A stretch of 64,000 nucleotides of DNA from the NCBI GenBank assembly GCA_000349905.1, contig KB722741.1, forward strand, positions 1,307,268-1,371,267. The letters are read 5' to 3'. The position numbers and the translations under genes were made by a program. This DNA comes from Volvariella volvacea V23 (Eukaryota; Basidiomycota; Agaricomycetes; Agaricales; Pluteaceae). The stretch's first letter is position 1. Every line of letters starts with the position of its first letter. Positions 21,565 to 33,169 of this stretch are shown piece by piece. The notes under the pieces were generated by a model, which saw nothing but the letters and a program-made list of their open reading frames with translations, was not told the DNA's origin and did no database searches.

Positions 21565-24500
21565 TCACCTCCTCTCATAATAACTCTCCACCCTCACGAC
21601 ATCATACCAATTCCCATCACCACGACCTCTCTCAACGCCACCGTGCATATAAGCAAAATCGTCTACCACCTTCATCCTCTTCAAGATCCAATTCCCATCC
21701 GGATCTTGCCCTTCAAATTCTAGTAACGTCACATCGCTTTCCGGTCTGGATATGTGCTTGTCGTCCGCTGGCGTCACGCGACTGGCGTCTGCCGACGAGG
21801 ATGACACCGAATCTCTGTTTGAATCGAAGTCTGGTGATTTGGCCACTTGAGGAGCTGGGACGTCATCATTAGCATTCTCGCCGGCACCACTGTTCCCATA
21901 ACTCAACCCGTGCAACGCCAATACCAGACTTTCAAAGGACTTTGAGAGCGCGCCTAGGAGGGAGTTGATTCCGCCCTCGCTGTCCCGAGCAGAACTGCTC
22001 AAGCCCCCGTTGCTTGTGATACCACCAGAATGACCGTCTATCCCGGTGGTGACAGCCTTGTTGCGCGGGTTGAGCTCCAAGATTGGAATCAGAGAACGGG
22101 GCCGACCGTGGATGGTGGCATCGCCGACTTTACGTGGTTGGGGTGTGACGTGGAGCGTGAACTCGGGTGCGAACAGTGTCGAGTCCGTCAGTTCGGAGTC
22201 TGTCCCAGAAGAGGCGGATGTATAAGTCGACGAAGACGTTGGTCTTGACTCCGATGAAGATGGGGAGGAGGATGAAGAGGATAATGAGAGAGTAGGCTTG
22301 AGTTTTGATACGAGCTCGTGTAATTCCTCGATCTCAGTTTCTAAATCTTGCTCGGCCCTGTTCTCATATTCTGCGTATCCTTGTACCTGCTTCTCAAGAG
22401 TGGGCTGTAGAGGCGGCGCGGACTGCCTAATGTCGTCGGCAAATATATCCTCAATCCTCGTCATCATAAAGTCCACATCATCCCAAACGATAGGGATATG
22501 TCCCGAGTCGAATTGTAGTTCGCGATCTTCTGTGTCTTGATCGCGTTGCACCAATGATTGATCATGATCTCCAATGTCTCGAGGAAGCGACTTCGAGATG
22601 GTTGGGGACTGGGAGGACGGGGCATGAGGAATAGGAAGTGCATCTGGAATAGTCTGTCGCTTCTTCATGATACGTAGAGGCGTAACACTGGACCTCCTCT
22701 TCCTGACCTCCTTTTCGTCTTCGTTATCCTCTTGCTTATTGCCTCCACCTTCAGAAAGCCCTTCCACGTGGCTGACAATAACGTCCGTAACGTCCCCCGT
22801 CTGAACCTGTTCTTTCCTCCCAGAACAGTCGTTATCACCACCGCCAACCCTCTCCTCACCCCCATTGGAAGCACCATCACCAGACTCAACCAAGTAAATG
22901 CTATACCCCTCTCCAACAACATCTTCACCTCCCGCACCTCCACGACCACGACCAAACTTGCGCCTCGCACCCACACCCATACTCACACCCACATCCTCGT
23001 CCTCGTCCTCAGTACGACCACCATCCGGCGTCGCACGCCCAAGCCCCAGCCCATCTTGTACATTCAACCGCCGCCTGACAATCCCGAGCACAACATCATC
23101 ATCCTCGTCTCCGTCCCTCGCTTTAGAAGCAGAAGCAGTTCCGAATCCAGGGCGCAGGGCCTCGCTCCCCGGATACCCAAGCCCGTTCCGGCACGTCGCC
23201 TCAGGCACCTTCAGGTACCCGTCCTTCCGGTCTGCGCTCGCCAATGCGTGTGGTGCGGCATCACCTACGCCCACTGGCCGGCCCTGTGCGAGACCTCCCA
23301 GTCCTACGACCTGCATCGCACCGGCAATCGAGTGCGTGCCCTGGCCTTGGGCTTGGCTGATCAGCGGCCTCATCCTCAGATTCGGATGGACCTCCTTTGG
23401 GAGAGGCGGGAGCGCGGACGTGGGCGGGGGTGAAGGCGGAGTCAGGACGAGAGGTGGGAGGTGGCGGGATAGGTGGCGTGCGGGTTTGGCTTTTGTGCGT
23501 GAAGAGGTGCTGTCGCTGCTGCTGCCGGTGTTGTTGATGGGCAGCAACAAGGCTGCTGGGAGACGAGGTTTTGGAGAGATCAAGGAGCCGAGCGGGAGTG
23601 GGAGCGCCATGCCTGGGTTCGTAGTGGTGGTGTTGGGCATGGTCATGTGGAAGGGGAATTGGAGGTGTCCAGGGAGGGATGAAAATGGGATAGGAGGCGT
23701 GCCCGCCATGTGCATCTGCATCGGGTTGGGATGCATAAGGTGATGGTCGCCCATGCCCATAGGGTAGAGCTTCGAAAATGAGACGCCAGTCTGAGCACCA
23801 ACACCAGCACCAGCATGAGAAGATGGAGGAGTCGTCCTTGATGACGAGGGCAGGGTAACGGGCACCCTCCGACCGCTGAGCGTGCGTATGACATTCACAA
23901 CGCCATCTCTGAGCAATCCCGCTCTCTTCACGCGTCCTACCGCCGCCGGCGCCGTGGCTTGAGTGCGCTGCACATCGTGATTCCGCCTTCTGGGTTTCCC
24001 CGAGCCTCGACCGGATGAGGACGAAGAAGTGGAGGTGGAATAATAGGAGCTCTTCGAGCTTGAGCTTTGGAAACTCTTAAAGCTCTTCACGCTCCTGGCT
24101 TTCGATGGAGGTGGTGGTGGGATGTATACTTGGAACGCGTCTTTGAATTGGGTGAGGTATGGATTGGGGCTTTGGTTTGGTGTTTGACTCCGAACTTGGG
24201 GTTTGAAGGTTTGACTCAGGGGGGTTGGTGGGAATGAAGATGAGGCCGAGGAAGGGGTGGTTGAGGATGAGGATGGAGTGGGTGGCCACAGGCGGGGCTC
24301 GTGGGGCTCGTGAGGGGGATGGGATTTGAAGCTGGCAGTAGAGGGACCTGTAAGAAGCGCGCCATCCTGTCAGCAAAACACGCGGGAACGAGAAAGGTGC
24401 AGCTTACTCCGCGAGTTCAGGTTGATATAATGGTTTTCCCGAGCCCGAGCCCCTCGTGACGTGTCGATTATGAGACCTAGTTCTGGATCCCGGCCTTTCT

Positions 24501-24846
24501 TCCTTAGCCTCTTTGGAGGTGTCGTGTATTTCTCTTCTTCTACTGAACCTGCATCGTCGACTTTGTCATACTGAGCTACTGCTGGTAGTCTGGATGGCGG
24601 TGATGGCGGTGGGAACGGCGTAATCTCGAACAATGAGCCGTTACGTCCCTTTGTTGTTCTGGTTCCGTTTGCAGATTTGGTACTGGTGTTGAAGAGGACG
24701 GAGAAGAGCTTTGTGAACGGGAGGATGAGGAAGGAGAATATACGAATGAAGAGGTTAGGGGAGGATTTGTTGGGAGGAGACGCAGGTGAGTTTGAGTGGT
24801 ATGTCACGGTAGGAAGGAGAGAGCTTGTGTTCTTGTCGGAGCTCAT
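21565..24846 (-). CDS. Large Ser/Pro-rich, mostly disordered protein with one membrane-like segment
   Basis: Two exons (24408-24846 and 21565-24347, with a 60-nt intron) join in phase to 1073 residues. The N-terminus has a hydrophobic stretch (RIFSFLILPFTKLFSVLF) at about residues 34-51 that could anchor the protein in a membrane. The rest is Ser-, Pro- and Gly-rich with poly-Ser runs and acidic patches (DEDDDVVLG, TEDEDEDVG), then a compact conserved-looking end containing VTLLEFEGQDPDGNWILKRM and AYMHGGVERGRGDGNWYDVV. I recognise no domain and suggest no function. The long plus-strand ORFs opposite it (22732-23743) mirror the high-GC bias of this gene and are not genes. The start ATG 24846 follows a short upstream AT-rich region. 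Confidence 0.7.
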
Positions 24847-26084
24847 GGTGTAGTAGTGACTCTATGTGGTGAAGGAGTGGATAGGTTCCGATAATAACTT
24901 AGATCGTGGTGGATCGGACAGATGATAGTGAGCTCGGGTGCTCTATCCTTGAGCAGGTTCTGCCACCACACTGCCAGTGGTGTCTGGCTATGCTAACGAA
25001 TCTAAACCGTCAGTGAGCAATCGGTTGTTGCGACAAGACGTAGAATAAACGAACAAACGAGAGCTAAAGAAACGAGTGGGAAGAAAGAAAGAAACGAAAC
25101 GAATGACAGAAAAACGAGAAACGAGGGGAGTAAAAAAGGGGAGAGCAGAGACCTCTCTTACCTTTCGCGAGACAGCCCACTCGACTCCTTAATATTATCC
25201 ATGACTGCGCTTGTGCTGAAGAGCAAGAACAGCTCCAAGAGACGGAGCTGAATAAGAGGTGCAGCATCTAACGCCGCATGAGGCATGGTTTGTACAGTCT
25301 TGAGTGACTACAATGGCGAGGTTTAGCGAGTGTTTGAAGAGCGAAAAGTCTAGCGAGGATATATTCCCTTCGGAGATGGTCGGTGAAGGTGTTGGCGAGT
25401 CAGCAATTGATGGCACTCGATTGAACGAGAGGTACTCGTGAGCATCCTTGAATGTCAGAGTCGACGCCAGTGTCAACGATAGCTTGAACCCGGGGGTGAG
25501 ATGACGGGTTACTGCTCCCATATCTCAGCTTCGAGATTGTCGGGTACTGCAGAGACATGGACAGAAAGTGGCAATGACAGAAGGAGAAGGTCCAGAAGAG
25601 AAGAGCGCCTTCATCCTTGACATTTAACGAGGGATATAAGGCGTAACACCGATCCTGGCCAAGAAAAGTGTGGAGCCCTACGTGAGTCCCAAGGACCTGG
25701 AAAAATCGGCTTCAGAGGGGCACGATGGAAGGAAGAAGAGACGACTTACCTCCAGATTCCCTCAGCGCGCAGAATGGAACCCTTGGGTTCTTGGACCCTG
25801 CTGAGGCACCGGCTAGGAACCTCGCTGCCGGAGGTGTTTGGGCGTATTTGTGTGTATTGTTTCCGCAAGGGTATAGACGCGTTTAATCACGAAATGGAAC
25901 CCTTCCGCGAGCCGGAATTGTAAAGACGCGACCAGCCCAGCGAAAGAGCCCTAATTGCCCCAACTTGGAACCTGGCAGGGTTCAGCGTACCTTGTTCATT
26001 CACGGATTTGCTGACGAGACTCCCGTTATCGTACCCTCTGCCCCGTTACGCTATTACGACTTCTGACCTGAACTTTGCGCTGCC
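24847..26084. other. Upstream region with possible 5' exons of a minus-strand gene
   Basis: About 1.2 kb between two divergent starts. A minus frame from 25287, including LRLLELFLLFSTSAVMDNIK, ends at a good donor AAAG|GTAAGAG near 25160. It could splice to a frame at 24850-24975, but that frame stops across the ATG of the Ser/Pro-rich gene. This may be spliced 5' UTR or a separate small gene. Another open minus frame, 25195-25521, overlaps it. Neither is resolved. Confidence 0.35.
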
Positions 26085-26504
26085 ATGCCTCCTGCACAAC
26101 CGTTGACGCCTGCGAAGAAGGAGGAGAGCGACAAGGAGAAGACGCCTGTCGCCTCGAGCTCGACACCGGGCGAGGCGAAGAGCGGGCCGATCGGGACGAT
26201 TGCGCCCAACGACATATCGAGTCCGCACGAGCTGACTGCATTTGTACGGGTGTCCTTGGTCGTGCTTCCTGCGCAACTGACGATCGCCAGGTTGAGACGC
26301 TGCTGACGCAACTGGACAGCAAATTCGACGAAATGTCGGACCAGATTCTGGAGCGAAGTGAGTCCCGATGGCTATCGACGAGATTGGGATCTGAATCACG
26401 CAGTGACGCAAATGTCGACCCGGGTGGACGCGCTGGAGGCGGCGATCCAGGACATCATCAACGGGGATGTGACGGTGCCACAGTCACCTGGGATGGGACA
26501 GTAG
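26085..26504 (+). CDS. HSBP1: Heat shock factor binding protein 1 (HSBP1) homolog
   Basis: HSBP1 is a small trimeric coiled-coil protein first described as a negative regulator of heat shock factor 1. Three exons (26085-26243, 26291-26357, 26404-26504) join in phase to 108 residues. After a Lys/Glu/Pro/Ser-rich leader of about 45 residues comes the whole family core: SSPHELTAFV, ETLLTQLDSKFDEMSDQILE, then MTQMSTRVDALEAAIQDIIN, with hydrophobic heptads through the core. The tail is short and ends SPGMGQ. The start is the first ATG in frame, following CTGCC. The next gene begins 160 bp downstream on the same strand. Confidence 0.93.
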
Positions 26505-26663
26505 TGTATATTGTAGTGTGGGAATGTTATTGGATGTTTGGCCATACCCTAACCCCCGTGTGCCCCCCTCCTCTCTCTCACCCCGCCCCACCCCACGCCA
26601 ACCCCCTGTCCCCCTTCCCCCTGGTAGACCCCTCCCCTCCTTCCTGTTTGGCCTGGCTGGCAA

Positions 26664-29600
26664 ATGGCTACCGGTCCTCCCTTCATGTATTCTCAGTTCT
26701 CCTCAACAATTCAGAATTACAGTAATAATATCCAAAAGAACTCCCATCCTCTTCCCGCTGCTTCCCCTTCAATCCCCTCCTCCTCCTCCTCCGCATCCTC
26801 CTCCGCAACCAACTCGACGACGGCCACGACGGCCACCACCGTCTCTACGCTTACTACCGCTTTGTCTTCATCTGCTTCCGCTGCTTCCTTGTCTCCTCCG
26901 GCGTATGCAGCCGCATCCGCAAATCCAGCCGCTCCTGCCCCTACCGTACCCGGGGCTCCATCAGCAATTACGCCTGCATCTACTCCCTCGTCCTCGGTCA
27001 ATCACAGCAATGGCCATAATAGATCCAATTCTTCCGGAAAACGGAAAAGAGAAGAGCAGCAATCGCCGTGGGACACACACTATGGAAAGCAAGTAAAACT
27101 GGAAAATGACGTTGCTCCTCCTATCAAAGAGGTCCGTATATGCCCATATTTTGCGTCGATTCCCCTTGCATTACCACTGCTGTTGGTTCCTTTGGCGCTC
27201 ATATGCTTGCTGTGCAGACGCCCGTTGCCTTCAGCTCGAGGGAGGCCATGATGGCATCCATCAAAGAAAAGTTCCAGACGAGCGCGCGTGTCGACTTTGC
27301 TGGCTGCTATACCGTCTCGGATTCGGGTGGCGATCACAAGGAATACATTCAGGCCATTGCCCATGACATTTGGAAAGCGACCGGGTACAGGTTTACGTGC
27401 GTGACTTTCCCACAGCTTTATGCGCGGAATAGCTGATTATATGCGCGCATATGTAGTGTTAAAGATCATCCACGGATAAAGGGCGGCCATAAGACGCGTC
27501 TGTGGTGCTCACAAGACGAAGCCCACGGTCCAAAGACCAAAACGAAAGGTGGAGCTTTGAACGGCGGTGTTCTACCAGGTGCAGGTGGGATCTCTTTTGG
27601 CTGAGTGGCCATCTTGCCAACACTTTGACAATCCGTGCTAGAACCGCCGATAAGAACGAGATATCCGTGCAAAAGTCGGCTCCTGATTTCGTCCAAGGAT
27701 ACCGACGTCACCAATTCAAGACTAGTTACCGTTAAGCTACATCATTATGTAGCCCATGATCCATATATCGACGCCAATGTTCCGCCGGAGCTTTCGAAAT
27801 CAACTTGGGAGAAAATGGGGTGGACGAACCCGTCAGTTACTGCTGCCAATGCAGCCGCAGTTGCTGCATCTGCAAGCACGTCAAATGCCGCCTCCGCAAG
27901 CGCTGCTGCCCAACCGTCGATCTCCACTAATGCTGGTGGTAGCACGACATGGAACCATACTTCACCCGCTTCATTCGTCGATACGAAGCCTGTCATTACG
28001 CCTACTCCAAACGTCGATGTCAAAATGCAGCCCCCGCCGCCGCCCCCACCGACTACTGCCCAACCGATTATCCCGACTGCCGGCCCATCGCCTGTCCCTT
28101 CAAGGGAGGATGCAAGGACATATATGCACCGACCTCCGAGCACAACTACTCCAAATGTTCCCGTACAGTCTGTTGCAGTTCAGGGCACCAATGGGATCTT
28201 GGCACCTTCGCCTGTGAAATCGGGGGCTTCACCAGCAGCGAACGCCCAACAGGTCCGACAACCAGCTCAGCATCCAGGATATCCCGCGAACCCGCATGCA
28301 TATGGGCCGCCACCGTATCCCCCTCCCATACAGGCACAAGTAACGCATCTGAGTAACTACACACACCCGCAGTCACAACCGCAACCTACGCATACTCCAC
28401 AAATGCAAAATGCCCAGCAGATTTCGCAACCGCCGCAATATCAGACAGCACAACAGCAGATCAAGCAAGAGGCGGTTGGACTAGAGATAGAAAAACTGAG
28501 GAAATATGTACCATTGATCAAGGAATGGTGCGAGGTGATCGAGACGGCAATGAGCGCGGGACAAGGATATACACCCCATTCACATCAGCAGATTCAGCAT
28601 TTGATGAGGACGGTGGCGGCGTTGGAAAAGGAAGGCAATTTTATGAGATTGGTGGAGGACGATTTGATGGTTCTTAAGAATTCCATTAAGGGTGCACCTA
28701 CTGGGAGTGCGAGCGCGAGCGTGAATGCCGGTACTAATGCTAACGTCGTGGCTACAGCTGGCCCTGGTCCCAATACTGTGACGGGATTGGGAGTTGGAGT
28801 TGGAGTTGGACCAGCTTCGACTTCGACTTCGACTTCGACTTCGACTTCAGCAGCTATTGGGACGAACACATTGCACGCTGTGACTACTGTTAATGGAGCG
28901 GTACCTTCTGCTACGCCTTCTGGAGTCCAACTACCGGCTACACCGTCGAATGCAGCACATGGGCCAGGGGCTGCACCTCCTCCCACTACTGCGAGCTCTT
29001 TGAATATTGTGATGATGTCGGGTATGAATGGTGCGCATGTAGGGGCCCCTCCATTGCACGCGCAGTCGCAACATCAGCAGCACCAACAAAATCAGCAACA
29101 TTCGTCGCCGGCTGCCGTACACCATCCGCAAACCTCGTCCCAGCCTCAGCCTCAGCCTCAACCGCCGCCGCCGCCACCTCATCCACAACGTCCTCCGTCG
29201 CAAAGCATATCGTCGTCGCCTGCACACCCCACACATTCACATACGCAGCCACGTTCTCAACCACAATCACATCATTCCTCTCCGTTGTTATTGCATCCGC
29301 AGCATTCAGGTTCCGGGCCTGGTTCTAGTTCTGGGTTCTCGCAAGCCCAGCAGCAGCATGTATTGCATAGTCAACACCAACAGCAGCAGCAATCTCGCAG
29401 AGCATCACATAGCGCAGGTCCTCCTGGGTCGTCGCATCTCCATCCTAGTGCTCGTCCTCATCCATCTCCTCATCCTCATCCAGCCAGTCAAACTCACGTA
29501 CCATCTCATGTTCAGAATCATACCACTCATCCTCCAGCGCATCAGCAATCCCATGCTCATCCCCCGACTCATCAGCCATCTCCACAGCAACAGCAACAGC

Positions 29601-31108
29601 ACCTCCAGCCGCATTCAATGCATCATTCACCTGTAGTGCCATCTCAGCCATCTCAAGTAGCGCATAATCAGCATGTTAGTCATCAGTCGCCGCTTGCGCA
29701 ACAGCAGCAAGCGCATAATAGTAATAGTAATCAGCAGCAACAGCAGGCGCATCATAATAGCAGTCATCAGCAGAATCATAATAGCCAGCAGCAAGCACAC
29801 AATAACGGTAATCAGCAACAACAGACGCCTCAACAGCATCATTTCCACGTGCATACGAGTTATGAAGATAGATATGATGGAGGGGGAGGAGGAGAAAGGC
29901 TGAGGGGGCCTGGGATCGGACCTGCGTCGTCGGCGACTGCGTACAGTAATGGACAAGCACAGGGGCAGGGGCAAGCACAAGCACAGGGGAGCCATCACCC
30001 TCCTCCGCCTCCTACACAACACCATTCCCTTCCTCCTCCGTCGTCATCGGCGTCTAATAATCACATGGGGTCGCTACCACCTCCTCCTCCCCCGCCACCT
30101 AGCAATTCGGCGACTGCCCTATCTGGGCATGGGTTGCCGGGACCTGGGAGGCCTGGTGGTGCGGGTCTTGCGATGTCGATGAAGTTTGGCCCTGCGCCTG
30201 GTGGACATGGGCATGGGCCTGGGATATCGCCTGTTCCTGGTGGCCGTGGACATGTGCAGAGTAGTGAAGCGGTGGGCCCCAGTGCGAGTGCGGGTACTGG
30301 TCCTGGATCGGGAAATGCTACTAATGCTAGAGGGAGCGGTGGTGGAAGCGGTGGAGGTGGAGGAGCAGGACCTGTGGGTGGGTTGGATGTTAGGAGATTG
30401 CTTAACCGACATCCTGTGCATATGATGGAGTCCAAGATGGGACCTGGAGGGTCTGGTGAACATGCCAGCAGTGGAAGTGGAGGGGGAGGTGGAGGGAGGA
30501 ACAGTGGCCCTGGTCCTTCGGCGTCCTCGCATTCGCACTCCCAGGCGTATTCTCAGCCTCCTCATCCGCAGTCTCACGCACATTCACATCCCCATGCGCC
30601 GCCTCCACAGGTTTTGTCGCACTCACATTCGAGCCCACAAGCGCATGCGTATACGCACCCGCCTCAGTCTCAGGCTCATTCTAGTCCTGTGTCGGGACCG
30701 CCTTCTGGGAGGAGCAGCGTTGCTGGCGGCGGCCCTGGTGCTGGTGCTAGCTCTGGAAACAGTGGAGGTGGCGGTAGGAGTGGCGGTCCTGGCCCTGCTT
30801 CAGCGAATGATTATCCCCCTCCTCCTCCGAGTCGGGGTAATCATGGCCATGCATATACGACTGCTGCTAGTCCTTCAGGGCATGGGCATGGGCACGGACA
30901 TGCGTATAGTTCGTCGGGGCATGTGCATGGTGGACACTCGAGTGGTAGCGGTGGCAGTGGAGGAGCGGGAGGTGGGGGAGGCGGTGGATACGGGCATCCT
31001 TCGGCAGCGCATTCTTCACATCCGTCGTCTTTGCCTATTGCTCTTCCCCCGCCTAATGGAGGGTCGAGGGGCGCGGGACATTTGCATTCGCATGGGCATT
31101 GGAGGTGA
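26664..31108 (+). CDS. FAR1-type DNA-binding-like protein with giant low-complexity tail
   Basis: Four exons (26664-27131, 27218-27396, 27457-27548, 27642-31108) join in phase to 1401 residues. After a Ser/Ala/Pro-rich start and a basic patch (GKRKREEQQ), residues of about 160-300 form a compact domain. It contains ARVDFAGCYTVSDSGGDHKE, KDHPRIKGGHKTRLWCSQDE and TRYPCKSRLLISSKD, with Cys/His residues placed as in the FAR1/WRKY-GCM1-like zinc fold seen in many basidiomycete proteins. A helical segment follows near residues 580-650 (LEIEKLRKYVPLIKEWCEVI). The remaining half is almost pure Gln, His, Pro, Ser and Gly. The gene is probably a transcription regulator; this rests on the domain resemblance and tail composition. 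The start is MATGPPFMYS, the first ATG in frame. Confidence 0.72.
28786..28850 (+). repeat. Coding microsatellites (GGAGTT)n and (TTCGAC)n
   Basis: Adjacent six-base repeats inside the regulator ORF encode Gly-Val and Thr-Ser dipeptide runs. The unit length of six keeps the frame when copies are gained or lost. Confidence 0.85.
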
Positions 31109-31828
31109 CTCGCTTGGTGGGATGAGTGAGGATGCAAGCAGGAGTAAAAGTGGGGGGTGGATGGATGGAAGTGAGAGCAAGTGCGCGACGAATCATCATG
31201 AGAGTCCGGGAATGGGATAGAGTTTGGTTAGAAGTTGTGGAAGCTCGAACGTTGACCGTTTGGCGAGGGATGCTTGTTGGATTTTTCAAGTTCCCATTTT
31301 GCATTTAGAGAGGATATTTCGCTTGAGGTGTTTTTATCTCATTCCGGATTAATCGTCCCTGCATTTCTTTTTTTCCCTCTTTTTCTTGACTCCTTCGAGT
31401 TCGTTCTTGTTATTGAATCCCCCTCATCTCTGGTTCATCAAACATCTGGTCCGGCGATGACGATTTGTTTGTTTTTTTTGTTGAACGTTTTATCTGCGTC
31501 GATTTGTTTTGACCGTCAAGTTGTTGCTTGCTACGACATGCTTAATGTATATTGAACTCGAAAAAACGGTTCGGAGTAGTTATAGTCGTCGTCTTTTTAG
31601 CTTTCGTTGTGGATATGTTAACGCTAGTGCTTGTGTGTACAGTATTTAATGCAGTTATAGTGTTTACGGATATATACGAATTTTATACGTAGCTTGTCCC
31701 GCTTTTTTTTTTTTTTTCGAATTCTGTTCTACCAGAATGTTGAGGTAGAATATTTATTGGAGATGGCTCTTTCTAATTTGTGGGAGGACCATGGATGCTC
31801 GACGCAGAAGAAAAAAAGCAAAACCAAA
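31109..31828. other. 3' region of the FAR1-like gene
   Basis: T-rich sequence after the stop, without a supported gene. Poly-T runs at 31703-31717 precede the tRNA on the opposite strand and could serve as its RNA polymerase III terminator, although on the minus strand they read as poly-A, so this is not claimed. Confidence 0.4.
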
Positions 31829-31918
31829 TGGGCCCACCGCGGATTGAACGCGGGACCTTTAGAATACGCTTTTCAGCTGAGCTTCAGTCTACTGCTCTCC
31901 CAACTGAGCTATGGACCC
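31829..31918 (-). tRNA. tRNA-Phe (GAA) with a 17-nt intron
   Basis: The minus strand folds as a tRNA. The acceptor stem GGGTCCA pairs with TGGGCCC (one G-T pair), the discriminator is A, and the D-arm is GCTC...GAGC. The anticodon loop is CTGAAG, giving anticodon GAA, and the T-arm is CCGCG/CGCGG around TTCAATC. A 17-nt intron interrupts the usual site one base 3' of the anticodon (after position 37), giving 73 nt when removed. The top anticodon-stem pair (27-43) is a G-A mismatch under this fold. The 3' CCA is not encoded, as expected for a eukaryote. Confidence 0.93.
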
Positions 31919-33169
31919 ATGCGGAAAGGAAGAATTAGGTTCGATGGGCCCTACGGGAGGACTGAATAGACGTCAGTGCCGCTATGTACGTTGAGGGCTT
32001 GCCTTACTGCTTATGGTGAACATTGTAATGGTGTTGGTTGCCGGAAATCGCGTTTTCTTCGGGTTTTTCAGAACTTGTCACATTGAGGTTGCCTATCAAA
32101 CCGGTGCCGGCAGTGTTGCTGCACATTCTATTCAGTCCGCCGCAACGCACTCCCGATAATTGCTTGTAAAATGCCTCTATTTGAGTTTATGGTTTAGTAC
32201 TAGTGATCCCAGGCTGTGGAATTCTGGAACGACTTGGGAAGCGAAACTGTATTTCTATCTCGAGGAACTTTGTGCTGGACCCACGAAGTTGAGCGCGTCC
32301 ACGTTGTTACTTATCGGCTGCCAAGAGTGATTGTATCGTTATTACTCATGCTGTATTCCAATCTAATCTGATTCTGGACTGCTGCTGCCAGTGCTGCATG
32401 TGATGATTACCATTCATGCATTCCGAGATTCGTTTGTTATGATGCTCGACTGATTCTGGATGCAAGGAAACCGTGACGGCGTACCGAGATCTAGGATCAG
32501 AGTTGTCAATTTCGTTCAAATGGGCATGACTATTTTGGGCACCTACGTCAGTAAGAGGGGGGGTGGTGGGAGGGCTCAGAGAGGAGACTCGTCAAAGATG
32601 GTGCAGAACGGACAGCTTACCAGAACCCTTCTTCCTGCCTCGCCCACAATTTTCTTGATTACTAGCCTGAGACTGGCATCCTCCCATCATCCAATCGGAA
32701 CCAAAAATACTTCCCCAATCAATCAAAGAGCACGTTAGCAGATGCTAAACCCTAGAGCCGGTATTTTGCTTCCGTTGGCCGTGCGCACGCCGCGATAGGC
32801 CGCGATGTGTGGGGACTGGTCGAATTTGATTTGATTACGCTTACATAGTCCGTCTTTGCCATGATCATGAGATGGCATGCATGGCAGGGAGGGATGGCCT
32901 TAGATCCAGGCACGCACGCAACGAGTGAGCCCTCTCATCAGGTTTATAAACCTGTTGCTAACACTTCTGGAAATTTTCGAGACGGAGCCCCAAGGGCCCC
33001 CTTACTACCTTTTCTCCCCCCGCAGCCGGTCGAAGGCGGTTCTGGATTATAAGAAGGTAAGGTTTAGATCACAAGGAGGGCCTGCCCCGCTTTGCTGGTT
33101 TGTTCATTCCCTTTTGCATTTTAGAGCTATTTTTGCTGCAGGTGGATTGGACTTGGAATTTAAGAGGAC
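31919..33169. other. Interval without a resolved gene
   Basis: About 1.25 kb between the tRNA and the next start. No ORF here shows family signal or consistent splice sites. The right part is the promoter of the secreted protein gene. Confidence 0.45.

Noticed and set aside
22732..23743. Two long plus-strand ORFs of 233 and 281 codons opposite the Ser/Pro-rich gene
   Set aside because: They mirror the GC-rich, low-complexity codons of the minus-strand gene and have no start context, splice sites or domains.
30061..31220. Alternative-frame ORFs over the low-complexity part of the FAR1-like gene
   Set aside because: Compositional shadows of Gly/His/Pro codons; the main frame is supported by phased exons.
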